64,000 nucleotides of DNA from Sediminibacter sp. Hel_I_10 (GTDB lineage: Bacteria; Bacteroidota; Bacteroidia; Flavobacteriales; Flavobacteriaceae). The notes under the pieces are model-generated. The model was given only the letters and a program-made list of their open reading frames with translations. It did no database searches and was not told where the DNA came from. Both the position numbers and the translations under genes were made by a program. The stretch is from assembly GCF_000688335.1 (NCBI RefSeq), contig NZ_JHZX01000001.1, forward strand, positions 2,728,001-2,792,000. The letters run 5' to 3'. Below are positions 51,848 through 59,195 of the stretch, in pieces; the stretch's first letter is position 1; each line of letters starts with the position of its first letter.

Positions 51848-52228
51848 TCAATTGGGAGTATCTGAAAGCTCTTTTTTGATTCTGTCGGTATATTCAAACG
51901 AAAGCCTTTGTAAGATGATGTTAGCCATGCCGTAAAGCGGCGCATTATGAATTTTGTAAAAGGCTTTTTTCTGAACACCTGCTTTGCTTTGCCTAGTCTT
52001 CATATCAATAAAACGCAATTCTGTTGGGTGCGTGTATTTAAGAACGTTATCTGTAACGTTAAATGTACGGCCAGTATAAAATTTTTGAGTCTCAAAACCA
52101 CGTGAGCGCATCAACTTGACCTGTGCTTGATCAAAATCTTTTGATTCTTCACTAAGGATCTTCGCTATAAAACGCTGCTCTAGTACAGCGTTTTTATTTG
52201 GTAGTTGCCTCTGCCTAATCAGGTCCAT
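51848..52228 (-). CDS. Unrecognised 126-residue phage protein
   Basis: The basic 126-residue protein is rich in Arg and Lys with a central beta-type part (TGRTFNVTDNVLKYTHPTELRFIDM). It overlaps the preceding 60-residue gene by 14 nt. By position, late in the portal-led operon and before the tail genes, a neck or tail-completion role is possible; no motif proves it. Confidence 0.6.
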   Translation of the reverse strand: MDLIRQRQLPNKNAVLEQRFIAKILSEESKDFDQAQVKLMRSRGFETQKFYTGRTFNVTDNVLKYTHPTELRFIDMKTRQSKAGVQKKAFYKIHNAPLYGMANIILQRLSFEYTDRIKKELSDTPN

Positions 52229-52397
52229 CTTCTATGATTTTAAGTTTACCAGCTTCAAAGAGCAGCTGTAGCTTTTGTGTTGTATTCGCCTTATTTCTCA
52301 AATAATAAACGGCATGTTTGTCTAGATCATGTTTGCTCTTAAATTCTTTACTTTTTAATAACGGTTTTAAGGCGTTATCAATATCAGCTTCGGTCAT
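52215..52397 (-). CDS. Unrecognised 60-residue protein
   Basis: The 60-residue helical protein, MTEADIDNALKPLLKSKEFK followed by a Lys-rich middle and an acidic end, overlaps the next gene by 14 nt and follows the 150-residue gene after 32 nt. That 32-nt gap holds the palindrome AGTCGTA-TAATT-TACGACT (52411-52429). Function unknown. Confidence 0.55.
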   Translation of the reverse strand: MTEADIDNALKPLLKSKEFKSKHDLDKHAVYYLRNKANTTQKLQLLFEAGKLKIIEDGPD

Positions 52398-52429
52398 CTT
52401 GTTATGTTTTAGTCGTATAATTTACGACT

Positions 52430-52882
52430 TTATAACGAGGTATCAAAACTAAATAAGATGTTGCAACCGTTGCATGACGATAAGTTCCAGACCGGAACAA
52501 TCTTAATTGAACTTACATCCAGCTTTCTAAGCACAGTACAACCGCGCATTTGTTGATCTAGCATTTTCTTGATTACGAGCTGTGCCTGGCTATAAGACTT
52601 TTCGAATATTGCGAAAAACTCATCGTAATTAATATCTGAATATCCTGTTTTCTCAAGGATCATGAATTGACATACGGCAACCTGCTCAAAAGTTTCTGCA
52701 GAATCTCCTTTACTGTTAAGATCTGGCAATACACCTATGAGTAGGTTATTAAAATCTGATGAGTGCGACTCAAGGTACTTAGACAGTTGAGAACTATCAA
52801 TTACCATTTTTTGACGATTGATGCCTTCAATGTCTGTTACAACTTCATCTAGATAGCTCTTTAACCAGGTTATGATGTTCAT
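52430..52882 (-). CDS. Unrecognised 150-residue phage protein
   Basis: The 150-residue protein has an amphipathic start (MNIITWLKSYLDEVVTDIEG), a central helical region and a Cys/beta-type end with WNLSSCNGCNILFSFD. It starts 4 nt inside the preceding gene's end (ATGA), typical of coupled phage genes. The layout, late in a head-to-tail operon, is compatible with a tail terminator or neck protein, but this is inference. Confidence 0.6.
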   Translation of the reverse strand: MNIITWLKSYLDEVVTDIEGINRQKMVIDSSQLSKYLESHSSDFNNLLIGVLPDLNSKGDSAETFEQVAVCQFMILEKTGYSDINYDEFFAIFEKSYSQAQLVIKKMLDQQMRGCTVLRKLDVSSIKIVPVWNLSSCNGCNILFSFDTSL

Positions 52883-53772
52883 GAGTTAGTTGAGTTTGAT
52901 TTATTTTCAGCCTCTTTTTGGCGCGCCAGATTGTCCATATCCTTTTTACGTAGGTCATAGAGCAGGAGCAGTACTTCCCAAAGCTTTTCTTTTCTTACAT
53001 CATTTAAGTTGCCTATGATGTTGCTTTCGGCCAGGGTATAGGCAATGCTTTTCATCCCAAGACCAGGTATTTCACTTTTGAAATCGTCATTGCTGCCAGA
53101 AAACAACATGGAGAAGTCTATGAGATTGCCTTCCCAAGACATTCTTGATGTGGTGATGTCGTTGTGAAACGACGAGAAATACAAAAAGAATCCGTGTACG
53201 TGCTCTTTAGATATCAATGCCTTAATAAGTGATGCGCGTTTTTCTGTCTTGTCTGGATTGTAAGGTCTGTTTTTTGGAAGATAATAGGTAGCCATTAGCA
53301 AGTAGAGATACTTTACATCTGATGTTCTATGGTATAAATGGAAAATATTAAGCGCATCTATATATTGCCCAAAGGTTGTATTTACGAAACGAGCTTCAGG
53401 ACCCATCCATTCCTTTATAAATGGCTTAATGTTAAGGATAGGATTGTTGATCAAGTTCAATTTGATCTGAAGGTCATTTTCTGGAGTCTTAGTAAAAAAT
53501 GTATCGATACATCTTGAGATCTCGTATATGTTGGAGTGCATTGCCATTTGCTCTAGATCATTGATACGACGTTTGCCAAATTTGAAATCTAAAAACGAAT
53601 AAACCGCTTGAACCCTTAGATCTTCATACTCTATCTCCCCAAGTTGCCATCTCAAAAGAAGACCGCTCATTACGAGAAACTCTTCTTCATTACAAAATGC
53701 CAGTTCCCTGGGCATATACTTTGTAACTCCAGCTCTTAACAACTCTATTTCATGATGCGTCTTGTTTGCCAT
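52879..53772 (-). CDS. Unrecognised 297-residue phage protein
   Basis: The 297-residue helical protein, rich in Leu, Tyr and Phe, has a C-terminal charged coil (LLLYDLRKKDMDNLARQKEAENKSNST). It has no signal or membrane segment and no recognised family. Overlaps of a few bases on both sides (TAATG before, ATGA after) make it a firm operon member between the portal-side and tail-side genes. Confidence 0.6.
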   Translation of the reverse strand: MANKTHHEIELLRAGVTKYMPRELAFCNEEEFLVMSGLLLRWQLGEIEYEDLRVQAVYSFLDFKFGKRRINDLEQMAMHSNIYEISRCIDTFFTKTPENDLQIKLNLINNPILNIKPFIKEWMGPEARFVNTTFGQYIDALNIFHLYHRTSDVKYLYLLMATYYLPKNRPYNPDKTEKRASLIKALISKEHVHGFFLYFSSFHNDITTSRMSWEGNLIDFSMLFSGSNDDFKSEIPGLGMKSIAYTLAESNIIGNLNDVRKEKLWEVLLLLYDLRKKDMDNLARQKEAENKSNSTNS

Positions 53773-54062
53773 TATTTAAAGAGATCTTCATATTGAAGGT
53801 TTAAGGCTGTCATCCTCCCATTGAATTTCTCGGTGACAGAAACCCTTACTTCTTCCTTATTTTTAAAATCTTTTGGGATGTACTTAGAATTGGCATTTAT
53901 GCCAAAATAGCCTCGTAAAAAAGCATGGATATCACTCTTTAGAGCCTTACGAGCAACTAACTGCCTATTAAAAGCCGCTTGCATTTTTACATAAGCTTTA
54001 GCTAGAATATATCTGCGCTTTAGCTTTTTGAACCATTTAATTATTGAGTTGATCAGAATCAT
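53772..54062 (-). CDS. Unrecognised 96-residue basic protein
   Basis: The 96-residue protein is strongly basic in its first half (IIKWFKKLKRRYILAKAYVKMQAAFNRQLVARKALK) with an amphipathic helix, then a beta-type second half. It lies 3 nt after the 334-residue gene. A DNA or membrane contact is possible from charge, but no family is known to me. Confidence 0.55.
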   Translation of the reverse strand: MILINSIIKWFKKLKRRYILAKAYVKMQAAFNRQLVARKALKSDIHAFLRGYFGINANSKYIPKDFKNKEEVRVSVTEKFNGRMTALNLQYEDLFK

Positions 54063-54065
54063 TTT

Positions 54066-55070
54066 TTAGGTGTTTACAAAGGTGTCGTTTTCATCAAATC
54101 CATATGGATTGGATATTGTTGTTGTATCTGTGGCGGGTATAACAGCAGGAGGGAACATTTTTTTATAATGGCTCTCCACCTCCAGTAAGGAGTTGTCAGC
54201 ATCTTTTTTAAATAAGTCTGCCACTTGTTTGATCTCTAAAAATTGAGGCACTTGACGCGCTTTAACCGTAGAACTGTCACTACGTATAGATTGCAAAATG
54301 CCTTCAGGAAATAAGTTTACCTGCAGTCTTGGCAATCCATAGGACAGCGAGGAATAAGACGAAGATTTTTGAATAAGAAAAATCATTTTCTTTTCGTCTG
54401 CAGACAATGTTTCCGGTTGCGCTTTCTTGGTCTTGAGACTTTCGTAAAGCTCTTGGCCAATTCTTGGTATAATTTCATGTGATTCGCACATACTTAACCC
54501 TGGGCGAAGCTTAATTAACAACAATCTTGACTCAAGGGTGTAGAATTGGCTGAAATCCTCTGTGGTACGCACAAATAACTCATGTGATTTTGTAAACGAG
54601 GTTGATGCCTTCCAAACATCAAAATTATTGTCCATATAATTAATGAGAACGTCAATAGCCTTGTAAGAGCGCTTTTGCAGGTTATCGTCATCACGCGCAA
54701 GCATCCACTCAAACGGTGTTTTCTCATCGTCTGATGAACGCATACGACGCCCATTTGGGGTATGCGCTAGATCTGAAGCAGAGGCGTGATCTACCCATGC
54801 CATTGAACCGATAGCGTATTTAAAATACCCTGTTAGCATTTCGTCTTGATAAGGCTCTGCAGCACCTTCTTCTCCTTCTTTGTTTAGATTTTTATTGACT
54901 ATAAGTGCATCGTATGTAGATTGCCCAATTGTTTTAACGAGGTCATACGCGGCCGCGTCAAGATCTGGTTTGATTTTACGCAAGGCAATATCAGAATCGA
55001 CAAAACCAAGTGTGTCCTTAAGGTCTGAAGCAAATGCCGTGTTTGATGATATGTCGAATGGTAGTTCCAT
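54066..55070 (-). CDS. Unrecognised 334-residue protein next to the portal
   Basis: The 334-residue soluble protein lies directly after the portal gene with no gap. It is alpha-rich with conserved-looking aromatic and Asp residues and a disordered Pro/Thr C-terminus (FPPAVIPATDTTTISNPYGFDENDT). It could be a head-completion or neck protein by position. I do not recognise the family; no capsid-like fold motif is evident. Confidence 0.6.
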   Translation of the reverse strand: MELPFDISSNTAFASDLKDTLGFVDSDIALRKIKPDLDAAAYDLVKTIGQSTYDALIVNKNLNKEGEEGAAEPYQDEMLTGYFKYAIGSMAWVDHASASDLAHTPNGRRMRSSDDEKTPFEWMLARDDDNLQKRSYKAIDVLINYMDNNFDVWKASTSFTKSHELFVRTTEDFSQFYTLESRLLLIKLRPGLSMCESHEIIPRIGQELYESLKTKKAQPETLSADEKKMIFLIQKSSSYSSLSYGLPRLQVNLFPEGILQSIRSDSSTVKARQVPQFLEIKQVADLFKKDADNSLLEVESHYKKMFPPAVIPATDTTTISNPYGFDENDTFVNT

Positions 55071-56432
55071 CTAATTGTTTTTAATACGTTTTTTTTCTGA
55101 AACGTCCTCTTCTTTCTCTGGAGCCATATGATAGAAGCCTAGTTTAAAGTCCTTGCCTGGGAAGTTGAGCTTAAGTGCATAGTTAATGGCCTTCATTATG
55201 ATTTGCTCTGGGATGTCGATACCCGTGAGTAGATAGTTCTTTAAAGCATAGAGCTGTTCGCTTCCGGAATCTGATCTTCCAGACTCTCCAGCTCCTCCAA
55301 GAGCAGGATGCATACCTACACCTGCAGCTACCATTCTATTAGCTTGATCACTTATGGATATTTGAGACGCAACAAAGTCTTTTATATTTTGCTTGATCTC
55401 TTTAATCTCCCAGCCTTCCTCAAATATCTTATGCCCCTCTACAGTTGCATACTTAATGGAGTGCCAGAATTTACCAGTGTTTTCTGCCCCCGATAATACT
55501 TTTGAAACCTGACGCAAATACTCGGTTTTATATTTGATTAAATCTGAGTCCTGGTACTTTTCTCCATTTTGTTCAGCTTTCTTTTCTAATTCACCCTTCT
55601 TTTCTTCCCAGAAACGGGCAGGAGATATCACATGATACTTTAAATTAATACTGTTTTTAGAGAGCGCTTTAAGTATCATTGGTATCGCCGAAGAACGCCT
55701 AACCCATTCTAAGGAGCCGTAGATGTCCGGAACCGTGTAATAATCTGAACAGAAACTGTACATGTTACTGTAAAGAATTGCATTGCGATATTGAAATGGA
55801 TTGCGCATATCAAACAATGCGTAAACCTTATAATCTGTCACAGATACTACACGCTTAAAGGTCCAATCTGTAACGATACAATATTTAGGTTTTGGGTTTA
55901 ATAACTGAAGATCGGTCGCAAGTCTTGAATCTTCTGGAGAACTATGCTCTAAAGAAGCCACAGAAGGTCTACCAACGCGCATGCCTTTAGCCATATTGAA
56001 CTTGGTGAAGACACCCTCTATATTTGAAAAGTCTACAACTGCTTTGTTCAGGTAGTCTAAATACTCCCAACTATCTAGCCAGTCCTGTATCTCTTTATCC
56101 TGTACCCAATTGCGTTTGAGCGCATTATCTTCAATAACCTCAGTATACAACTGTGGTCCTTTACCCCATATCAATTGGCTCTTCTTTTTAAGAATGCCAG
56201 GAGCTATTGAATTGTTTTGAACAACATCCTTTATCACCTTTGGGAGATCGTTGTTAGTTCCATAAGGAAACACTCTGTAGTTGCCAATCAAGTACTCTTG
56301 ATCTGTCCAGTCCAATGTTTCTTGAGCACTTCGATACTTATCGAAATCTCTTGGATTCTCAGCAGATTCAAACGTAAACGCTACGTCTTCAGTTTGAACT
56401 AGGGCGTTTCTACCATGATATTCTACAGTCAT
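55071..56432 (-). CDS. Phage portal protein
   Basis: The portal is the dodecameric vertex channel through which DNA enters the head. The 453-residue protein has portal-like order: a stem-and-wing region (PYGTNNDLPKVIKDVVQNNSIAPGILKKKSQLIWGKGPQLY; quoted in part), a clip, then the helix segment with AGVGMHPALGGAGESGRSDSGSEQL and the C-terminal GIDIPEQIIMKAINYALKLNFPGKDFKLG. Asparagine-rich loops that normally line the channel are present. It overlaps the preceding gene by 4 nt. The assignment is by layout and motif, not a search. Confidence 0.7.
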   Translation of the reverse strand: MTVEYHGRNALVQTEDVAFTFESAENPRDFDKYRSAQETLDWTDQEYLIGNYRVFPYGTNNDLPKVIKDVVQNNSIAPGILKKKSQLIWGKGPQLYTEVIEDNALKRNWVQDKEIQDWLDSWEYLDYLNKAVVDFSNIEGVFTKFNMAKGMRVGRPSVASLEHSSPEDSRLATDLQLLNPKPKYCIVTDWTFKRVVSVTDYKVYALFDMRNPFQYRNAILYSNMYSFCSDYYTVPDIYGSLEWVRRSSAIPMILKALSKNSINLKYHVISPARFWEEKKGELEKKAEQNGEKYQDSDLIKYKTEYLRQVSKVLSGAENTGKFWHSIKYATVEGHKIFEEGWEIKEIKQNIKDFVASQISISDQANRMVAAGVGMHPALGGAGESGRSDSGSEQLYALKNYLLTGIDIPEQIIMKAINYALKLNFPGKDFKLGFYHMAPEKEEDVSEKKRIKNN

Positions 56433-56695
56433 TCTAAAGTCGTTTGATTAATGCTTATTAATAATGGTATATAGAACATACCGGGCTTTTGAGTATCCAA
56501 GTCTGTATAAGCTACCAATGAGTTATGTTTCTTTGAATGTGTACTTGAATAACCTGTTCGCAGTATGGCTCGCTTAACAACTTTTAAGCCTCCACCTTCA
56601 TCAATAGTTAGGTTGCATTTTATAAATGACAATTCAAAAGGAACATTCTGTTCAGATCTTAACCTCATTTGTTGTAATGCTTGGTAAACAGTCAT
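56429..56695 (-). CDS. Unrecognised protein heading the portal operon
   Basis: The ORF can begin at ATG 56755, 56695 or 56668. The promoter box TAATATTG ends at 56699, so the transcript would begin close to 56694 and the 56755 start is excluded. ATG 56695 would be leaderless; ATG 56668 would give an 80-residue product. From 56695 the product has 88 residues, a beta-type sequence (VPFELSFIKCNLTIDEGGGLKVVKRAILRTGY) with no recognised family. Its stop overlaps the portal start (ATGA). Confidence 0.5.
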   Translation of the reverse strand: MTVYQALQQMRLRSEQNVPFELSFIKCNLTIDEGGGLKVVKRAILRTGYSSTHSKKHNSLVAYTDLDTQKPGMFYIPLLISINQTTLE

Positions 56696-56698
56696 ACG

Positions 56699-56739
56699 CA
56701 ATATTAAAACAGATGGAAAGTCTTTACCGTGACATGGTT
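56699..56739 (-). promoter_or_regulatory. Phage promoter copy 2 (portal operon)
   Basis: AACCATGTCACGGTAA (56739 down to 56724) is followed by 17 nt and TAATATTG (56706-56699), the same architecture as copies 1 and 3. The five bases before it (ATCAA) are shared with copy 3. Confidence 0.75.
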
Positions 56740-57062
56740 TGATACTGTTGGACACACCACCAACCCTGTTGGATGGTGAGCACTAATACTGTTGGGTTTT
56801 GGGTCGCTCAATCATATATCTGAGGTTTTTTGAGGGGTGCAATTGCAAATACAACTCTCAGCGGGTCGGGGTCAACTAACGAACAACCAAACGCCTATAA
56901 TTTTTTTATAGGCGTTTGTTTGCTGTTAGTCAGACGATTAGATTTTTTTAATGTTTCTAAGGACCATTTTTTTAATGGTTTTATATAAAAACTTGTAATT
57001 ATTTAGAAAGGTTTTAAACTGAAAAATTAGTAACGAATTAAAGCAAATACACCTCAAAAAGG
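56740..57062. other. Intergenic region between divergent phage units
   Basis: No gene that I can support lies in these 323 nt, which separate the leftward portal operon from the rightward 151-residue gene. They hold three CTGTTGG repeats (56745, 56766, 56789) and a perfect 13-bp hairpin, CAAACGCCTATAA with TTATAGGCGTTTG (56888-56918), around a T5 loop. Confidence 0.7.
56888..56918. repeat. 13-bp perfect hairpin with T5 loop
   Basis: The stem 56888-56900 pairs with 56906-56918. No T-run follows in either direction strong enough for a firm terminator call, so its role is open. Confidence 0.6.
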
Positions 57063-57093
57063 TTGTAAAATTTACGACTTTTTTGTATCTTTA
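57063..57093 (+). promoter_or_regulatory. Promoter of the rightward small-gene unit
   Basis: -33 TTG (57063-57065), 20-nt spacer and -7 TATCTTTA (57086-57093) fit a Bacteroidota promoter. The spacer starts with the palindrome GTAAAATTTAC (57065-57075), placed like the operator palindromes of promoters B and D but with the half-sites in reverse order. Confidence 0.6.
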
Positions 57094-57124
57094 AGTAAGT
57101 TAAATAATTAAAAATCAATTTATT

Positions 57125-57580
57125 ATGAGTACACAGACACCAACAGCCAAAAAGGCAAACAACGAGAAAACAGCGCCAAAAGTAAAAGACGCTAAAAATT
57201 CAAAAACTCAAAAAGATGCGATTGCATCTAAGGAAGTTAAAAAAGAAGTTGATGCAGAAAAGCCTAAAAACTTGGATGAAGCAAAAGCGAAGATTTCTAA
57301 AATCTTAACGCCTAACGTCAACACTCGTATTAATAGGCTTGAAACCTTTCAAATTAAGGTAGACAAATTCAAAGCGGTAAGCGAAAAATACGACGAGTTA
57401 ACCAATTTTATGGCGGGTAACGATAGCACAAATGCAAACATGAAATTTGCAAGCGCATCGAATTACGGTTTTACCCTTCGCAATCCTGTATTGATAGACA
57501 AAATTTTAGGGTTTGTTGAAGCTGAATTTTCGCAAATCGTAGAAAAGGCAGAAAATGAAGTTTTAGAATTCGAGATTTAA
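57125..57580 (+). CDS. Lysine-rich protein with C-terminal helical domain
   Basis: The 151-residue protein has a Lys/Ala/Thr-rich, probably disordered first third (TPTAKKANNEKTAPKVKDAKNS) and a helical domain with LTPNVNTRINRLETFQIKVDKF and ASNYGFTLRNPVLIDKILGFVEAEFSQIVEKAENEVLEFEI. It has its own promoter and terminator and runs against the surrounding phage genes. Highly basic N-termini suit nucleic acid binding, but no DNA-binding fold is evident. I do not recognise the family. Confidence 0.65.
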   Translation: MSTQTPTAKKANNEKTAPKVKDAKNSKTQKDAIASKEVKKEVDAEKPKNLDEAKAKISKILTPNVNTRINRLETFQIKVDKFKAVSEKYDELTNFMAGNDSTNANMKFASASNYGFTLRNPVLIDKILGFVEAEFSQIVEKAENEVLEFEI

Positions 57581-57593
57581 GAGGATGTTAAAC

Positions 57594-57626
57594 AAATAGG
57601 CGACACGTTGCAGATGTCGCCTATTT
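57594..57626 (+). terminator. Intrinsic hairpin after the lysine-rich gene
   Basis: AAATAGGCGACA (57594-57605) pairs with TGTCGCCTATTT (57615-57626), a perfect 12-bp stem. The T-run lies within the stem end. It sits between the two rightward genes. Confidence 0.8.
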
Positions 57627-57633
57627 TAAATTT

Positions 57634-57864
57634 ATGACCATGAAAAACACAGCCACCAACAACGACAAAATTAACCCTTTTACGGTTAGTTACCAAGTTA
57701 AAGCCATACTTCACAAAAAAGGACTTTCCCAGGCTTTTAACTATGCGGATTATGAGTACTTCAAAATCAAATGCCGTAACGCTTTTAACAAGGCGCAAGC
57801 TATTGCAAATCTATTCATTGAGGAATATAGGGAGGAAAGTAATCTAAAGGATTATCAATTTTAA
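57634..57864 (+). CDS. Unrecognised 76-residue protein
   Basis: The 76-residue protein, helical, with a central KAILHKKGLSQAFNYADYEYFKIKCRNAFNKAQAIANLF, ends in an acidic helix. It directly follows the terminator hairpin and could be read by leaky termination or a promoter not seen. The family is unknown. Confidence 0.5.
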   Translation: MTMKNTATNNDKINPFTVSYQVKAILHKKGLSQAFNYADYEYFKIKCRNAFNKAQAIANLFIEEYREESNLKDYQF

Positions 57865-58020
57865 AAAACAGTATTGTAACCGTGGATGAATTTTGCTCTG
57901 TAGGGCTTTTGAGACGACCACGCTAAAAAAAACCTGAAAACGCCCGCCGTGTAATATGGTTTTGTGAGCCGAAAGCAAACGCGGATGCTTAATACATCAC
58001 TATCCTAAGTGGCGATTTCT

Positions 58021-58045
58021 AAAAAAAAATCGCCCTTACGGGCGG
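58021..58045 (-). terminator. Strong terminator after the three-gene cassette
   Basis: On the minus strand CGCCC-GTAA-GGGCG (58044-58031) is followed by A and nine T residues. It starts immediately after the TGA of the 54-residue gene, which supports that gene being real. Confidence 0.88.
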
Positions 58046-58210
58046 TCATTGTTTCTTTTCTATTTTTCTTGAAAGCCAATCAACAATTTTCTCTAAAAAA
58101 TCATATAAAAAACTTCTTTCAAAATCTCTTAAAACTGATAATTTCCATATTGCTATCTCAGGGAATAAAAACTCTTGTCTTCGTTTTTGTGTCAATATTG
58201 GTTTCTTCAT
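58046..58210 (-). CDS. Cassette gene 3, basic 54-residue protein
   Basis: The ORF runs from ATG 58210 to TGA 58046. It encodes 54 residues, starting MKKPILTQKRRQEFLFPEIA, with aromatic and basic residues and a final helix (FLYDFLEKIVDWLSRKIEKK). ATG overlaps the preceding TGA as ATGA, and a terminator follows at once, so the gene is credible though short. No family is known. It may be an antitoxin, inhibitor or accessory partner of the two upstream proteins; that is inference from gene arrangement only. Confidence 0.55.
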   Translation of the reverse strand: MKKPILTQKRRQEFLFPEIAIWKLSVLRDFERSFLYDFLEKIVDWLSRKIEKKQ

Positions 58211-58608
58211 TTTTCCAAGGTAATTACTTCTTGTTTTAAGATAATAAAAATTCCGTTTCTTTCAAAAGCTATACATCTGTAAAGGAAACCGTCTTCAATT
58301 AATTCATCTTGAACTAACTCACTTTTTTGGAAGTGCTCAATTTTAAGTTTTGGTAAATGTAAAGATTGATGTCTAGATTTTAAATTGAAAATTCTATCGA
58401 GAGGTGTTAAAGCTTTTTTACTAGAAAAATAAATTCTGTCATAAAAGTCTTTAGTTTCTTTTGTGAGATTATTAGTGCATTTGATTTTAATCCCAGGATT
58501 ATAACTCTCAAATAAATGAAAAGAATTTCCTTTTAGCCCAGAATTAGCGTCTGCTAATTCAATAGAAGATCCATTTACAAACTTAATCGTTCCTTTATTT
58601 TTTGTCAT
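58207..58608 (-). CDS. Cassette gene 2, unrecognised 133-residue protein
   Basis: The 133-residue protein, of beta-type, is Lys/Phe/Ile-rich and AT-rich in codon use compared with the terminase gene upstream. It contains FVNGSSIELADANSGLKGNSFHLFESYNPGIKIKC and a charged end. It overlaps gene 1 by 14 nt and gene 3 by 4 nt. No domain is recognised. The cassette is unlike a packaging gene and looks like cargo. Confidence 0.6.
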   Translation of the reverse strand: MTKNKGTIKFVNGSSIELADANSGLKGNSFHLFESYNPGIKIKCTNNLTKETKDFYDRIYFSSKKALTPLDRIFNLKSRHQSLHLPKLKIEHFQKSELVQDELIEDGFLYRCIAFERNGIFIILKQEVITLEK

Positions 58609-59179
58609 AAGAAATATGACCTAATTTTAATAATAAATTGACTTGTTTTAAATTTCTTATCCCAATTCTAGAATAATCCTTTAAAATTATTCTAGTCTTT
58701 TCAATTTTGAGACCAGAAAGTTTCATGAAATCTAAAATCGATTCTTCTGTATAAGGGGTAATACAACTCAATGAAAATGTTGCAGTGTAAGGTAAACACT
58801 CTTCCGTAATAGTAACATCTCCGAAAGATTTTCCATCTGCTTTAATTGATAGTTCTTTTATAAGATATTTTTGAAAGGAAAAAGGTTCAAAAGGATTTTC
58901 CCTATTTTTTTCAATTTCTTCATTCCATTCTTTCCAATACTTTTTGAATTTTTTATCAGTATCTTTTCCTAGTGGATTAAGCTTATAACTTATTAGCTTT
59001 TTAACATTAGATATATTTCTATTCAGCCAATCAACGCTAGAAGATCCATGTCCATCCAGAAGCTTATCGCCGTTTAAGGTTTTAACATAAAACCAATAAT
59101 TACCTTTATTAGCCGGTTTTCTTTGAAAGTCTAAACCTAATGAATTTAGCAATTCAATATTTTTTTTATACTCATCCAT
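58595..59179 (-). CDS. Cassette gene 1, unrecognised 194-residue protein
   Basis: The frame opens at 59290, but ATG 59179 is preferred because the upstream part lies inside the terminase gene; it gives MDEYKKNIELLNSLGLDFQRK (first residues). The 194-residue protein is Lys/Ile/Asn-rich with WFYVKTLNGDKLLDGHGSSSVDWLNRN and a C-terminal beta-type half. It begins 16 nt after the terminase stop. No family is recognised; base use is AT-richer than neighbours, which fits recent acquisition. Confidence 0.6.
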   Translation of the reverse strand: MDEYKKNIELLNSLGLDFQRKPANKGNYWFYVKTLNGDKLLDGHGSSSVDWLNRNISNVKKLISYKLNPLGKDTDKKFKKYWKEWNEEIEKNRENPFEPFSFQKYLIKELSIKADGKSFGDVTITEECLPYTATFSLSCITPYTEESILDFMKLSGLKIEKTRIILKDYSRIGIRNLKQVNLLLKLGHISYDKK

Positions 59180-59195
59180 ACCCAAATATAAGAAA

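Noticed and set aside
52411-57081. AATTTACGACTTT shared by 52419-52431 and 57069-57081, and the palindrome AGTCGTA-N5-TACGACT at 52411-52429
   Set aside because: A 13-base match in 25 kb of AT-rich DNA is expected by chance; the palindrome may be real but there is one copy only.
58009-58239. Rightward 76-codon frame with hydrophobic product
   Set aside because: It starts with GTG in the terminator region and lies opposite the 54-residue gene, which is supported by ATGA overlap and a terminator; the product looks like random AT-rich translation.
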